From assembly GCA_001799565.1 (NCBI GenBank), contig MGTS01000006.1:6585-70584 (forward strand): DNA of 64,000 nucleotides, written 5' to 3'. Below the pieces are notes generated by a model that saw only the letters and a program-made list of their open reading frames with translations, ran no database searches and was not told the origin of the DNA. Source of the DNA: Elusimicrobia bacterium GWA2_51_34. Its GTDB lineage: Bacteria > Elusimicrobiota > Elusimicrobia > Elusimicrobiales > UBA9959. The stretch's first letter is position 1; every line of letters starts with the position of its first letter. The position numbers and the translations under genes are program-made. Shown one piece after another: positions 33,295 to 41,720 of the stretch.

Positions 33295-33924
33295 TTATTT
33301 TGGCCATACTTGCACCCATATTTCCTTATCGTTAAGGAACCTGTAATACTCCGACCAGTCTTTTTTCCCTTGTATCTTGCGATTTACAACTCCTGAAACA
33401 TAATCTGCTAATTGCAGAAGATTGTTAGATGATGACCTTTGTTGTTTTATCTTGCTTATAGTCCTATCAGCGTCAGTGTTTAATTTGTTTTTAAGATAAG
33501 TGGACAGGCGACTTCTGAAATCCGGCGACCCTGACTGGTCCAAAACAACGGTGGCGTTCTTAAGATATGGCAAGGCATTTGTAAAAACCATCTGACAAGC
33601 GTACTTATAAAATGATTCTTTTGTCTGGAATCCCGGCCCCCATAGCTTTTCAGGAGATTTATCTATTGCAACGGAAAAGTAAAGGAACTTGTAGGGTTGT
33701 ATTGCATTTAGGAAAGTAAGCCTTATCCTGTGTGAATTCTCAGCAAAGTGAAACTCATAATTGTCCGGAAGTTTTAGTTCCTTACGCAGTAGATTTATGC
33801 GCTGGTCACAATTAACAGCGTCATCGTGTTCCTCAAAAAGCACTAGCGAAACAATAAAATACCGGCTTGAGCCGGAATCAAGCTTTCGGCCTGTGTCTCC
33901 TGATTCATCTATAAAAACAAGCAT
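33295..33924 (-). CDS. DUF3800 protein, predicted nuclease-like
   Basis: The 209-residue protein opens with LVFIDESGDTG, the acidic N-terminal signature of DUF3800. The downstream acidic motifs TVVLDQSGS and LLQLADYVSGVVNRK are also present. The family is thought to adopt an RNase H-like fold and is common on mobile and defence islands, but its biochemical role is not established. It is the first gene of the AT-rich block read on the minus strand. Confidence 0.85.
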   Translation of the reverse strand: MLVFIDESGDTGRKLDSGSSRYFIVSLVLFEEHDDAVNCDQRINLLRKELKLPDNYEFHFAENSHRIRLTFLNAIQPYKFLYFSVAIDKSPEKLWGPGFQTKESFYKYACQMVFTNALPYLKNATVVLDQSGSPDFRSRLSTYLKNKLNTDADRTISKIKQQRSSSNNLLQLADYVSGVVNRKIQGKKDWSEYYRFLNDKEIWVQVWPK

Positions 33925-33965
33925 AAAAATATCGGGAATCCGTAGATGGTTTATCCTCCGACTAA

Positions 33966-34018
33966 TAAACTAGCCGCCTTTAGCCTAACAACCTCTCTTC
34001 CTAACAGCCTTCAGCCTA
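33966..34018. repeat. Word-repeat arm at the 3' end of moeA
   Basis: The tract carries TTTAGCCTAACAACC and CTAACAGCCTTCAGCCTAT and runs into the moeA stop codon. Its complement (GGCTGAAGGGATTTAGGCTG) lies upstream of moeA at 35224-35243, so the gene is bracketed by matching arms. Confidence 0.65.
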
Positions 34019-35203
34019 TCCCCATGTTATAAACTCAGCTTTTTCATTTTTCTCAAGGGTTGAGCCCTCTTTTATAACTACAAATCCGTTGGCCCCGGCG
34101 AGTGCCAGTATATCTGCTGAGCCGTTGTTTAGAACTTTGGTCAGGAAGTATTGCGCATGCTTTTCTACGGCCTTTGAAAGCGCAAATGCCTTGCGCGCGG
34201 TATTTGCGGAGAAACGCCCGGAGCAAACCCCGGTTTTAAACTCCGGGACGTAAACCCTGCGCCCGCTCATCTTTAGTATAGCCGGGCGTATAAACACAAG
34301 GTATGCCAGGAAATTGGAAACAGGGTTCCCCGGTATGCCGAAAACTAAGGTTTTGCCTTTCCTGCCGAAAAAAAGCGGTTTGCCGGGCTTCATCCTGACC
34401 TTGTGAAAAATTTCACGCACTCCGAGTCTCTTTAAAACCCCCGGCACCAGATCATAATCTCCCATGGACACCCCGCCCGAAATAAGGACTATGTCGGATT
34501 TAAGGGCTTTGGCGAAAGCCGCCTTCATTTTTTTTGCGTCGTCTTTTACAATTACCGCGGCGGCGGCTATATTATCGGACTTTAGCAGAGCCGTAAGCAT
34601 GGGGCCATTACTGTTGTATATACGGTTAGCGGTAAGCCTTGCGCCCGGGGGAATTATCTCGCCGCCCGTATTTATTAAAGCCACCCCTGGCAGGGAACCG
34701 GTTTTCACAAAACCACGCCCTGCCGCCGCCAGCACGGCGATATGCGATACGGAAATAACCGTCCCGCGCGACAGGATTTTAGAACCTTTCTTTATGTCCT
34801 CACCCCTCAGGCAGATATTGTCTCCTTTCCTGACCGCTTTTGAAAAATTTATAAGGCTGTTATACCCCGAAGTATTCTCAACCATTACCACGCTGTCCGC
34901 GCCGGCCGGCACCGGCGCGCCGGTCATTATTTTAACGCATTGTCCGGCGCTTATTTCCCCCTTAAAAATATCCCCCGCCTGCACCATACCCGTGCGGCGA
35001 AGCGTTACCCTGGTATTTTTTAAATCCGCCGCCCTCACGGCGTAACCGTCCACAGCCGATTTATTAAAAGGCGGCATATCAAACGCGCAATAAACATCTT
35101 CCAGTAATGTCCGGCCCACGGAATGTTCAACGCGGACTTTTTCCGCAGGCAGCGGAAGCGTGTTTTTAAGAATATTTTCCAAAGCAAGTTCAAAGGTTAT
35201 CAT
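34016..35203 (-). CDS. moeA: Molybdopterin molybdenumtransferase
   Basis: The 395-residue protein shows MoeA domains: PFNKSAVDGYAVRAADL near the N-terminus, GQCVKIMTGAPVPAGADSVVMVE, the MogA-like domain with ISGGVSMGDYDLVPGVL, and GIPGNPVSNFLAYLVFIRPA before the C-terminal domain. It inserts molybdate or tungstate into adenylated molybdopterin. It belongs functionally with the MogA-like, AOR and MoaD-like genes but is separated from them by the AT-rich block at 30512-33924. Confidence 0.95.
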   Translation of the reverse strand: MITFELALENILKNTLPLPAEKVRVEHSVGRTLLEDVYCAFDMPPFNKSAVDGYAVRAADLKNTRVTLRRTGMVQAGDIFKGEISAGQCVKIMTGAPVPAGADSVVMVENTSGYNSLINFSKAVRKGDNICLRGEDIKKGSKILSRGTVISVSHIAVLAAAGRGFVKTGSLPGVALINTGGEIIPPGARLTANRIYNSNGPMLTALLKSDNIAAAAVIVKDDAKKMKAAFAKALKSDIVLISGGVSMGDYDLVPGVLKRLGVREIFHKVRMKPGKPLFFGRKGKTLVFGIPGNPVSNFLAYLVFIRPAILKMSGRRVYVPEFKTGVCSGRFSANTARKAFALSKAVEKHAQYFLTKVLNNGSADILALAGANGFVVIKEGSTLEKNEKAEFITWG

Positions 35204-35220
35204 GCGTGTTTACCTTTATC

Positions 35221-35305
35221 TTCAGGCTGAAGGGATTTAGGCTGCCCGCCAAACAACCGGCGGGCAGCCTGATAGCCTTTCTTGCTTCAGCCTATCTTCT
35301 GCCTT
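35221..35305. repeat. Palindromic element with word-repeat flanks
   Basis: A perfect 12-bp stem (AGGCTGCCCGCC/GGCGGGCAGCCT, 35239-35270) carries the loop AAACAACC. It is flanked by GGCTGAAGG and TGCTTCAGCCTAT words. The loop side (GGTTGTTTGGCGG on the other strand) shares GTTGTTTGGCGG with the insertion inside cca. Confidence 0.75.
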
Positions 35306-35324
35306 TTTATCCAATGCGTATTGT

Positions 35325-35960
35325 TTACACCGGCCCGGCGAGACGTTCTGCATGGGTTTTGACAAGAGCTTCCAAAACTTCAACTCGTTTTTCCAGCTGA
35401 GTCAGCCTGTCCGCGGGAGCAAGAATCCCTACAACGGATTCCACTGGCGCCGCGGGAGCGGCGCCTGAGAAAAGATGCCGGTAGCGCGACTCTTTTTGTC
35501 CGGCCTGGCGGGGAAGCCGGGCCACGAAAGGGGCCTCAACTCTCGCGCATAATTGCTGTAAAAGCCCTTCTACTTCGGCGGTGCTTGCGAACTCGCAAAG
35601 CCGTTCCGTCCGGCCTTTGATCTCGCCGGGGGTTTGGGGGCCGCGCAACAGCAGTATCGTTATAGCCCCCACCAGTTTAGGGTCGGTCCCGTCCAGCAGT
35701 CTGTAGATGTAATGCCTGAATTTAGGCACGCGTTCACCGGGGACCTGCTGGCGCTCCACCAGCCCTTTTTCTATCAGCGACTGCACCGCTTTGCCCATAA
35801 TGCCCGCGTCCAGGTTCATCACTGGTTCCCGGCTGGTTTTCTGGTTGCAGGCATTGAGAAGGGCGTTAAAGGTAAGCGGGTACTGTTCCCGGGTCGTAAG
35901 CGATTTTTCCACAAGCGAGCCCAGGACTCTCGCTTCAACAAGGTCTAATTCTATCATCAT
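35325..35960 (-). CDS. YceH/DUF480 family protein
   Basis: The 211-residue protein has the family pattern LDLVEARVLGSLVEKSLTTREQYPLTFNALLNACNQKTSREPV, then a second winged-helix unit (LLRGPQTPGEIKGRTERL). The C-terminal tail (LTQLEKRVEVLEALVKTHAERL) reads as a coiled coil. Members are two tandem winged helices and are probably regulators, though the role is not established. Confidence 0.92.
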   Translation of the reverse strand: MMIELDLVEARVLGSLVEKSLTTREQYPLTFNALLNACNQKTSREPVMNLDAGIMGKAVQSLIEKGLVERQQVPGERVPKFRHYIYRLLDGTDPKLVGAITILLLRGPQTPGEIKGRTERLCEFASTAEVEGLLQQLCARVEAPFVARLPRQAGQKESRYRHLFSGAAPAAPVESVVGILAPADRLTQLEKRVEVLEALVKTHAERLAGPV

Positions 35961-35997
35961 AGCTACATTTTAGCCTAAATCCCCGTTTTTTAAAATA

Positions 35998-38076
35998 CTA
36001 CGACAGATCTATAAGGTCCCACTTTTTGCCGTAGAGCTCTATCAGTTTGCGCCTGAGGCCCGCGTTTTGGGGCGCGCGCAGGTCCGGGTCGGCGTGTAAA
36101 AGCTCTTCCCTGTCCGCGATGGCGGCTTCAAGCAGCTCCGCGTCCCTTGAAAGGTCCGCTATTTTAAAATCCATGTCTCCGTGCTGGCGCAGGCCCATTA
36201 TGTCGCCCGCGCCCCGCATATATATATCCTTTTCGCTCAGCTCAAAACCGCTCGCGCAAGACCGCAGCGCGTCCAGGCGCAAACTCCCGTCTTTCGTTAC
36301 GGCAGACCCCGTAACCAGAAGGCATTTCCCGCCGTGTTTTCCCCTGCCCACCCTGCCGCGCAGCTGGTGCAGGCTCGCCAGGCCATAATTTTCAGCGTTG
36401 TTTATAACCATCACCGTGGCGTTCGGCACATCAATGCCCACTTCTATCACCTGGGTGGCCACAAGCACCCCGCTTTTACCTGAGACAAAATCGTCCATGA
36501 TCTTTTTTTTCAGCTCGGACGGCAGGCGGCCGTGCAGCATGTCCACGCATGAATTTTTAAAAATTCCTTTCAGCCGCGTAAACTGTTCTTTTACCGACTT
36601 CAGACCCCGCGCTCCGTCCTCCTCTATGACAGGGTAGACAATGTAAGCCTGACGGCCTTTCAACAGTTCCTCCCGCACAATCTCAAAAGCCCGGTCCTCT
36701 CCGGCAAGTTCGGTTTTAACCGGCTGTCTGCCCGGCGGCATTTCCTTTAAAACCGACAGTTCCAGATCGCCGTAAAGCGCCAGAAACAAAGTGCGCGGTA
36801 TCGGGGTTGCCGTCATAACCAGCATATCGGCCTTGTCTCCTTTCAGGCGCAGGGCCGCGCGCTGGCGCACACCGAAGCGGTGCTGTTCGTCTATCACCGT
36901 CAGGCGCAGGTTTTTAAATTTAACGCCCTCCTCGAGCGCGGAGTGGGTGCCGATAAGAATATCAATTTCCCCCGCGGCCAGGCGTTCAATTATTTTTTGC
37001 TTTTCCTTCGGCCTGACGCTTGAGGTCAGAAGGGCGAAATTAACCTTAAGCCCGTCAAGAAATTTATGAAAAGTAAGGTAATGCTGCTCCGCCAGAATTT
37101 CCGTGGGCGCTAAAAACACCCCCTGGCCGCCGTTTTCAACCGCCAGCAGAAGCGCGCTTAAAGCCACAACGGTTTTGCCGGAACCCACATCTCCCTCTAG
37201 CAGGCGGGCCATGGGGCTCGCAGAACGCATATCGGAGAAAATGGAATTTATGGCCCGCTTCTGGTCGGACGTGAACTCAAAGCCCAGGCGTTCCTTAAAA
37301 GGCGTAAGCAGGTGTTTTTTAATTTCGTAGCTGAACCCTTTAAGAGCTCTCAGCGTCTGGCGGCGCTTCAGCGCCCAGGCCAGAACCATCAGAAAAAGCT
37401 CCTCGTAAATAAACCGCCTGCGGGCTGCCGTCAGCTGAAAACCGTTTGCGGGGAAATGAAGCGCCCGGAGCGCGGAAACCCTGTCAAGCAGCCCCCTTTT
37501 AGCAAGCGATCCAGCCGGCATGAAGTCACCCGCCGCGCCGGCGCGCTCTTCCAAAGCTTTTCGTGAAATTTCACGCATGAATTTTGAGGAAAGTCCCGCC
37601 GTAAGCGGATAAACCGGAATCAGGCGCGCTATGTGGTTAAGTCTGGCGGCCGCGTCGCCGTCAAGATAATATTCTTCGCCGCGCAGACGGGTTTTAAAAA
37701 GCGGATCCTCCGGTTCTCCCACCACCCATACTTCCGCTCCCTCTTTCAGGTCTTTACGCAAAAGGCCAAACACATCAAAACGGGGGCTATGGCGCTTGAA
37801 CCAGCTGACCTCCGCTTTAAACGCTCCTGTATCCACAACGGTTTTAAAGATCCGCAGGCGGCCCGACGCGTATAGGTCCTTCACCAGGACTATGCGTCCC
37901 TTTAACACTGTGATTTTTTCAATAAAGGGCAGATTTTCCGGTTTAGCGTCAAGGCGGCGGTCCTCCCACTTGCGGGGAAAATAAAACAGCAGATCATCAA
38001 CGGTTTCAAGGCCGAGTTTGCCCAGAAGTTCCGCTCTTTTCGGTCCTATTCCTTTTAAATACTGCAATGGGAGCAT
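35998..38076 (-). CDS. recG: ATP-dependent DNA helicase RecG
   Basis: The 692-residue protein has the wedge domain at the N-terminus, starting LKGIGPKRAELLGKLG. The SF2 motor follows with Walker A (LEGDVGSGKTVVA), DEQH box (TVIDEQHRFGVRQRAAL), TATPIPRTL, and RecG-specific LHQLRGRVGRGKHGGKCLL. It remodels stalled forks and Holliday junctions. Its length is as expected for the family. Confidence 0.96.
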   Translation of the reverse strand: MLPLQYLKGIGPKRAELLGKLGLETVDDLLFYFPRKWEDRRLDAKPENLPFIEKITVLKGRIVLVKDLYASGRLRIFKTVVDTGAFKAEVSWFKRHSPRFDVFGLLRKDLKEGAEVWVVGEPEDPLFKTRLRGEEYYLDGDAAARLNHIARLIPVYPLTAGLSSKFMREISRKALEERAGAAGDFMPAGSLAKRGLLDRVSALRALHFPANGFQLTAARRRFIYEELFLMVLAWALKRRQTLRALKGFSYEIKKHLLTPFKERLGFEFTSDQKRAINSIFSDMRSASPMARLLEGDVGSGKTVVALSALLLAVENGGQGVFLAPTEILAEQHYLTFHKFLDGLKVNFALLTSSVRPKEKQKIIERLAAGEIDILIGTHSALEEGVKFKNLRLTVIDEQHRFGVRQRAALRLKGDKADMLVMTATPIPRTLFLALYGDLELSVLKEMPPGRQPVKTELAGEDRAFEIVREELLKGRQAYIVYPVIEEDGARGLKSVKEQFTRLKGIFKNSCVDMLHGRLPSELKKKIMDDFVSGKSGVLVATQVIEVGIDVPNATVMVINNAENYGLASLHQLRGRVGRGKHGGKCLLVTGSAVTKDGSLRLDALRSCASGFELSEKDIYMRGAGDIMGLRQHGDMDFKIADLSRDAELLEAAIADREELLHADPDLRAPQNAGLRRKLIELYGKKWDLIDLS

Positions 38077-38151
38077 ATTTTAACCGAAAAATCCGGGGCA
38101 ACCGGGTTTTTCAGATTAACATGTTATATTATATTGCGACAAGGGGGAACA

Positions 38152-38319
38152 ATGGGCATTAAAATTTTACTGGTTAACGAAGAAAAAGATGTGTTTGAGA
38201 TGACGGCGCGCAGCCTGGCGCTTAAAAACTTTAACATAACCTCCACCTCAAACAGCGCGGGCGCGGCGGCTTTGGGGCGCAAAACCGGTCCCGGCCTTGT
38301 TTTCTTGAACTTCATTTGA
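38152..38319 (+). pseudogene. Receiver-domain fragment lacking the phosphoacceptor
   Basis: The 55-residue frame starts MGIKILLVNEEKDVFEM, the first half of a receiver. The acidic pair is changed to NE. The frame stops at FLNFI, where the phosphoacceptor Asp would be; an Asn stands there. It is most likely the remnant of a response regulator, beside an intact OmpR-type regulator and a truncated kinase. It could alternatively be a short expressed decoy. Confidence 0.55.
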
Positions 38320-38339
38320 AGCCGACTTGAACGATTCTT

Positions 38340-38590
38340 GAACGGAGTCTGTTATACTTTATGTATTAGTATGAAGCAGGCAGTACGGCTCTTTAAAAAA
38401 TTTAAAAGATCTCCAGCGCTGTACGAAGCACCCCCTAACCCAAACCCCCAAAGCAAAAGGTCTCTAACGACCGTATGCTTAGCTTCTGCAGCGCTGGTCT
38501 ATTTTAACCCCGCCGGAAAGCGTCAGACTGAACTTCAAGTAAGGCAGCAGACTTCACATCATGAAAATTTCCGGCGGGGCGATTTTTTAT
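38340..38590 (+). ncRNA. Candidate structured RNA before the OmpR-type regulator
   Basis: This gap holds no convincing gene but two clear stems. CCAGCGCTG (38413-38421) pairs with CAGCGCTGG (38489-38497) around an A/C-rich loop. CCCCGCCGGAAA (38508-38519) pairs with TTTCCGGCGGGG (38568-38579) and is followed by TTTTTTA, so it is terminator-like. A TATACT box near 38353 is a possible -10. No known RNA class was recognised. The 88-codon frame across it has no ribosome site and is discounted. Confidence 0.4.
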
Positions 38591-38603
38591 CGGGGAGATT
38601 ATA

Positions 38604-38632
38604 AGGGCTGCTGATTTTTTTCAGCAGACCCT
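38604..38632 (+). terminator. Second hairpin with internal T-run
   Basis: AGGGCTGCTGA (38604-38614) pairs with TCAGCAGACCCT across a six-T loop with one bulge. It follows the terminator-like stem at 38508-38588, directly upstream of the regulator gene. Confidence 0.5.
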
Positions 38633-38654
38633 AAAATAATATAATCTAGAAAAT

Positions 38655-39341
38655 ATGAAAGAAACAGTCCTTATTGCGGATGACGACAAGGAACTGCTGG
38701 AGATACTTTCCCGTTACCTGGACGGCCGCGGTTTTACCGTTATTGCCGCGGAAAACGGGGCGGAAGGGTTTAAGACCGCTCTTGCGAAAAAACCGGACCT
38801 TGTTATTACCGACGTTGAAATGCCGCTGATGGACGGTTTCGCGTTATGCAGGAAAATCAAAGAGTCGCACGCGCTTACCCGCACTCCGGTAATTATAATG
38901 TCGGGCAAGAAAATTTCCGAAATGGACATGGTTTCCGGCTACGGCCTTGGAGCCGACGACTATGTGGTAAAGCCTTTTTCCTACCCGGTGCTGCAGGCCA
39001 AGATAAAAGCCCTTTTGCGCAGGGCTCCCAAAAAAAACCAGGATAGAACAAAGATAAAAAAAGCCGGGCTAGAAATTAATATCGCGGGCCGCGCGGTAAA
39101 GTTTAAAGGCGGGGTTTTAAAGCTGACCTCCAAGGAGTTTGACCTTCTGGTGCTGCTTGTTTCCAAAGAAGGCAAGGTTTTAACTTTCAACAGCCTGCTT
39201 GAGACGGTTTGGGGCCGCGATCCCGCCGACTACAACGACCCGCACACGGTGGAAGTGCATATCTCAAACCTCCGCAAAAAACTTGGCGCTTTCGGCAAAC
39301 GCATAATAGCCGTGGCCGGCCACGGCTATAAGTTTGAGTAG
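38655..39341 (+). CDS. OmpR/PhoB-family response regulator
   Basis: The 228-residue protein has a receiver (IADDDKELLEIL; phosphoacceptor in LVITDVEMPLMDG; Lys in YVVKPFSYP) and a winged-helix DNA-binding domain (LKLTSKEFDLLVLLVSKEGKVLT; DPHTVEVHISNLRKKLG; AVAGHGYKFE). It is paired with the kinase gene immediately downstream. Target genes are unknown. Confidence 0.95.
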   Translation: MKETVLIADDDKELLEILSRYLDGRGFTVIAAENGAEGFKTALAKKPDLVITDVEMPLMDGFALCRKIKESHALTRTPVIIMSGKKISEMDMVSGYGLGADDYVVKPFSYPVLQAKIKALLRRAPKKNQDRTKIKKAGLEINIAGRAVKFKGGVLKLTSKEFDLLVLLVSKEGKVLTFNSLLETVWGRDPADYNDPHTVEVHISNLRKKLGAFGKRIIAVAGHGYKFE

Positions 39342-39363
39342 CAACAGTGTCACAAGTTCAATA

Positions 39364-41676
39364 ATGAAAACAAGCCATATGAGCAGCGCGGGAAAGCCAC
39401 CGGGTTCAGCCTCCGCCCGGAAAAAGCGCCGTGCGCGCCGGCGGAGCGGCGTTATTGTAAAAAACGGGAAACCGGTCATGCTCTCCCGCGTTGCAAGGGA
39501 TGTTACCGAACACAGGCAGTTGAAGGAACGGATAGAGGAAAGCGAGGAGAAATACAGGACTCTTTTTGAAAACGCGAATGCCGGCATTCTGCTGGCGGAT
39601 GCCGGCACCGGAACGCTCCTTGACGCAAATAACGCTGCGGAATTTCTGCTTGGCCGGACTAGAAAAGAACTTATCGGCATGAACAGGCAAAAAATACATC
39701 CGCCGGAAGAAGCGGAATACTATAAAAAACATTTTTTAAATCATGTTAAACAAGGAACCGTAAACTTTGCCGACGCACTGATTGTCAGAAAAGACGGGGC
39801 CAGGATCCCCGTAAAAATAAGCGCCTCGGTAATCCGCGTCAAAGGGAAAAAAGCGATTCTGGGCATATTTAACGATGTAACCGTCCAAAAACAGATGGAA
39901 GCGGCTCTCAAAGCAAGCGAAAATAAATATCGCGCCCTGGTGGAAACTACCGGCACAGGATTCCTGATACTAGACCGGGAAGGCAGGGTCATAGATGCCA
40001 ATGCGGAATACGTCCGCCTCTCCGGACACCACAGGCTCCGCGAGATCCTCGGCAGAAGAATTACCGAATGGACCATTCCTTACGAACGGAAAAAGAACGC
40101 GAAGGCGGTTGCCGAGTGCCTGCGAAATGGATTTATCCGCGAACTGGTGATAAACTACGCCGGCCGTGATGGAAGGGAAACAACGGTGGAAATTAACGCC
40201 ACAACAGAAGGCAAGGGAAAGACCGCGCGCATCATATCCCTCTGCCGTGACATTACCGGACGCAGGCGCATTGAGAACACCTTAAAGATGTCCGAACAAA
40301 AATATAGACGGCTTGTTGAAAATCTGGGGAAGGATTACTTCTTTTACCAACATGACACCAACGGGATATTCAACTATTTGAGCCCCACCATGACCGATAT
40401 GCTGGGTTATACCCACAAAGACTTCCTTTCCCACTACAGTACGTATTTCACCGATAATCCCCTGAACAAAAAGGCCGTACAGCATACCAGGCTGAGCCTG
40501 CGTGGGATACAGCAGCCCCAATATGAAGTTGAACTCCGCCACAAAAACGGCGGCACACGCCTGCTGGAGATAACAGAAGCCCCCTTACGCGATGCCAAAG
40601 GAAAAGTAACGGGGGTTGAGGGGCTTGCCCGCGACATCACCCAGCGCAAGGAATCAGAGAAACTGCTGGCAGCCAGCGAGCATAAATATCGCACACTGAT
40701 AGAGGCTTCATTCGACCTGATATATGTGATTCGCCGCGACGATACCATCCAGTACGTTAATCCTGCCGCCCTAAAATATCTCGGGCGGAACTATGCTGAA
40801 GTAGTTGGCCGCCCCCGGGCATCATTTTTCCCGCCTAAAGTAGCGGCCCACCAAAAACTTGAACTGGACCGGGTTTTTGCCAACGGCAAACCGTTGTTCC
40901 TTGAGCAGGAAATAAAATTGCGATCCGTCATCCGGTATCAGGAGACTCATCTGATTCCGCTCAAAGGCCCGGACGGGAAAACCGACTCTGTCCTAGGCGT
41001 CTCGCGGGACATCACCGAGCGCAGACGGATGGAGAGCGTTATCAGGGAAAATGAAGAGCTGCTGCGCAAAGTTTTTGATGCCGCCACGGACGCCATGTTT
41101 GTAAAAGACACGCACAGCCGCTACATTAAGGTCAATAAAGCTTGCGCCAATATCTTCCTTTTAAAACTTGAGGAAGTGCCGGGCAAGACCGACGCCGAAG
41201 TTTTCCCCCGCGATGTGGCGGCCGAAGTGTTAAAGGATGATCTGAAAGTGCTCCGCACCGGAAAAACCGTAGTGAGCAACAAGGGAAGAAAGCTGGCGTC
41301 CGGCAGATATTATTTTAATACCATCAAGACGCCGTTACGCAATAGCCGCGGTGAAATAATCGGTATAGTGGGCATAGCCCGCGATATAACAAAAATTAAA
41401 AAATTGGAATCGGAATTGGCGCTTGCCAGAACCCTTAAGGCGGTAAGCCTTAAAACCAGGCCTATAGCCCATGATTTTAATAACGCGCTCGCGGCTATAA
41501 GCGGCTACGCGACCCTTATAGCCGAAGAACTGGACGCTAAAGATCCGATAAGACCTGAAATAAACATGATAATAAAAGGCGTCAAAAGAGCCGCTAAAAT
41601 AGCGTCCCAGCTTCAGAAATACGCCAGAAACCCGAAAATAGTGTCTGCCGGGTGCGCGAAGCGCACAATTCAGTGA
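39364..41676 (+). CDS. Multi-PAS sensor protein ending at a HisKA domain
   Basis: Read from the ATG at 39364 the protein has 770 residues; a TTG at 39334 would overlap the regulator gene. It holds a partial PAS C-terminus, then five PAS domains, each starting with a SE(H/Q)KYR-like helix. A HisKA-type dimer segment follows with phosphoacceptor His (PIAHDFNNALAAISGYATLI). The chain stops 60 residues later with no HATPase (no N, G1 or G2 box), and the cca gene begins 45 bp on. It cannot phosphorylate itself. Either it is a decaying kinase or it is phosphorylated in trans. N- and C-terminal losses favour decay. Confidence 0.85.
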   Translation: MKTSHMSSAGKPPGSASARKKRRARRRSGVIVKNGKPVMLSRVARDVTEHRQLKERIEESEEKYRTLFENANAGILLADAGTGTLLDANNAAEFLLGRTRKELIGMNRQKIHPPEEAEYYKKHFLNHVKQGTVNFADALIVRKDGARIPVKISASVIRVKGKKAILGIFNDVTVQKQMEAALKASENKYRALVETTGTGFLILDREGRVIDANAEYVRLSGHHRLREILGRRITEWTIPYERKKNAKAVAECLRNGFIRELVINYAGRDGRETTVEINATTEGKGKTARIISLCRDITGRRRIENTLKMSEQKYRRLVENLGKDYFFYQHDTNGIFNYLSPTMTDMLGYTHKDFLSHYSTYFTDNPLNKKAVQHTRLSLRGIQQPQYEVELRHKNGGTRLLEITEAPLRDAKGKVTGVEGLARDITQRKESEKLLAASEHKYRTLIEASFDLIYVIRRDDTIQYVNPAALKYLGRNYAEVVGRPRASFFPPKVAAHQKLELDRVFANGKPLFLEQEIKLRSVIRYQETHLIPLKGPDGKTDSVLGVSRDITERRRMESVIRENEELLRKVFDAATDAMFVKDTHSRYIKVNKACANIFLLKLEEVPGKTDAEVFPRDVAAEVLKDDLKVLRTGKTVVSNKGRKLASGRYYFNTIKTPLRNSRGEIIGIVGIARDITKIKKLESELALARTLKAVSLKTRPIAHDFNNALAAISGYATLIAEELDAKDPIRPEINMIIKGVKRAAKIASQLQKYARNPKIVSAGCAKRTIQ

Positions 41677-41691
41677 ACAGATACGCTCGGC

Positions 41692-41712
41692 AGCCCCGGT
41701 TTCAAGGGGGCT
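41692..41712. terminator. Hairpin between convergent genes
   Basis: AGCCCC pairs with GGGGCT across a short loop, between the multi-PAS gene and cca. There is no strong T-run. A smaller stem (GTGCGC/GCGCAC) lies at 41653-41667, inside the 3' end of the PAS gene. Confidence 0.5.
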
Positions 41713-41720
41713 TCTGACTT

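Noticed and set aside
38338-38604. 88-codon plus-strand open frame
   Set aside because: It has no ribosome site, crosses strong stems and a terminator-like T-run, and has no protein-like composition.
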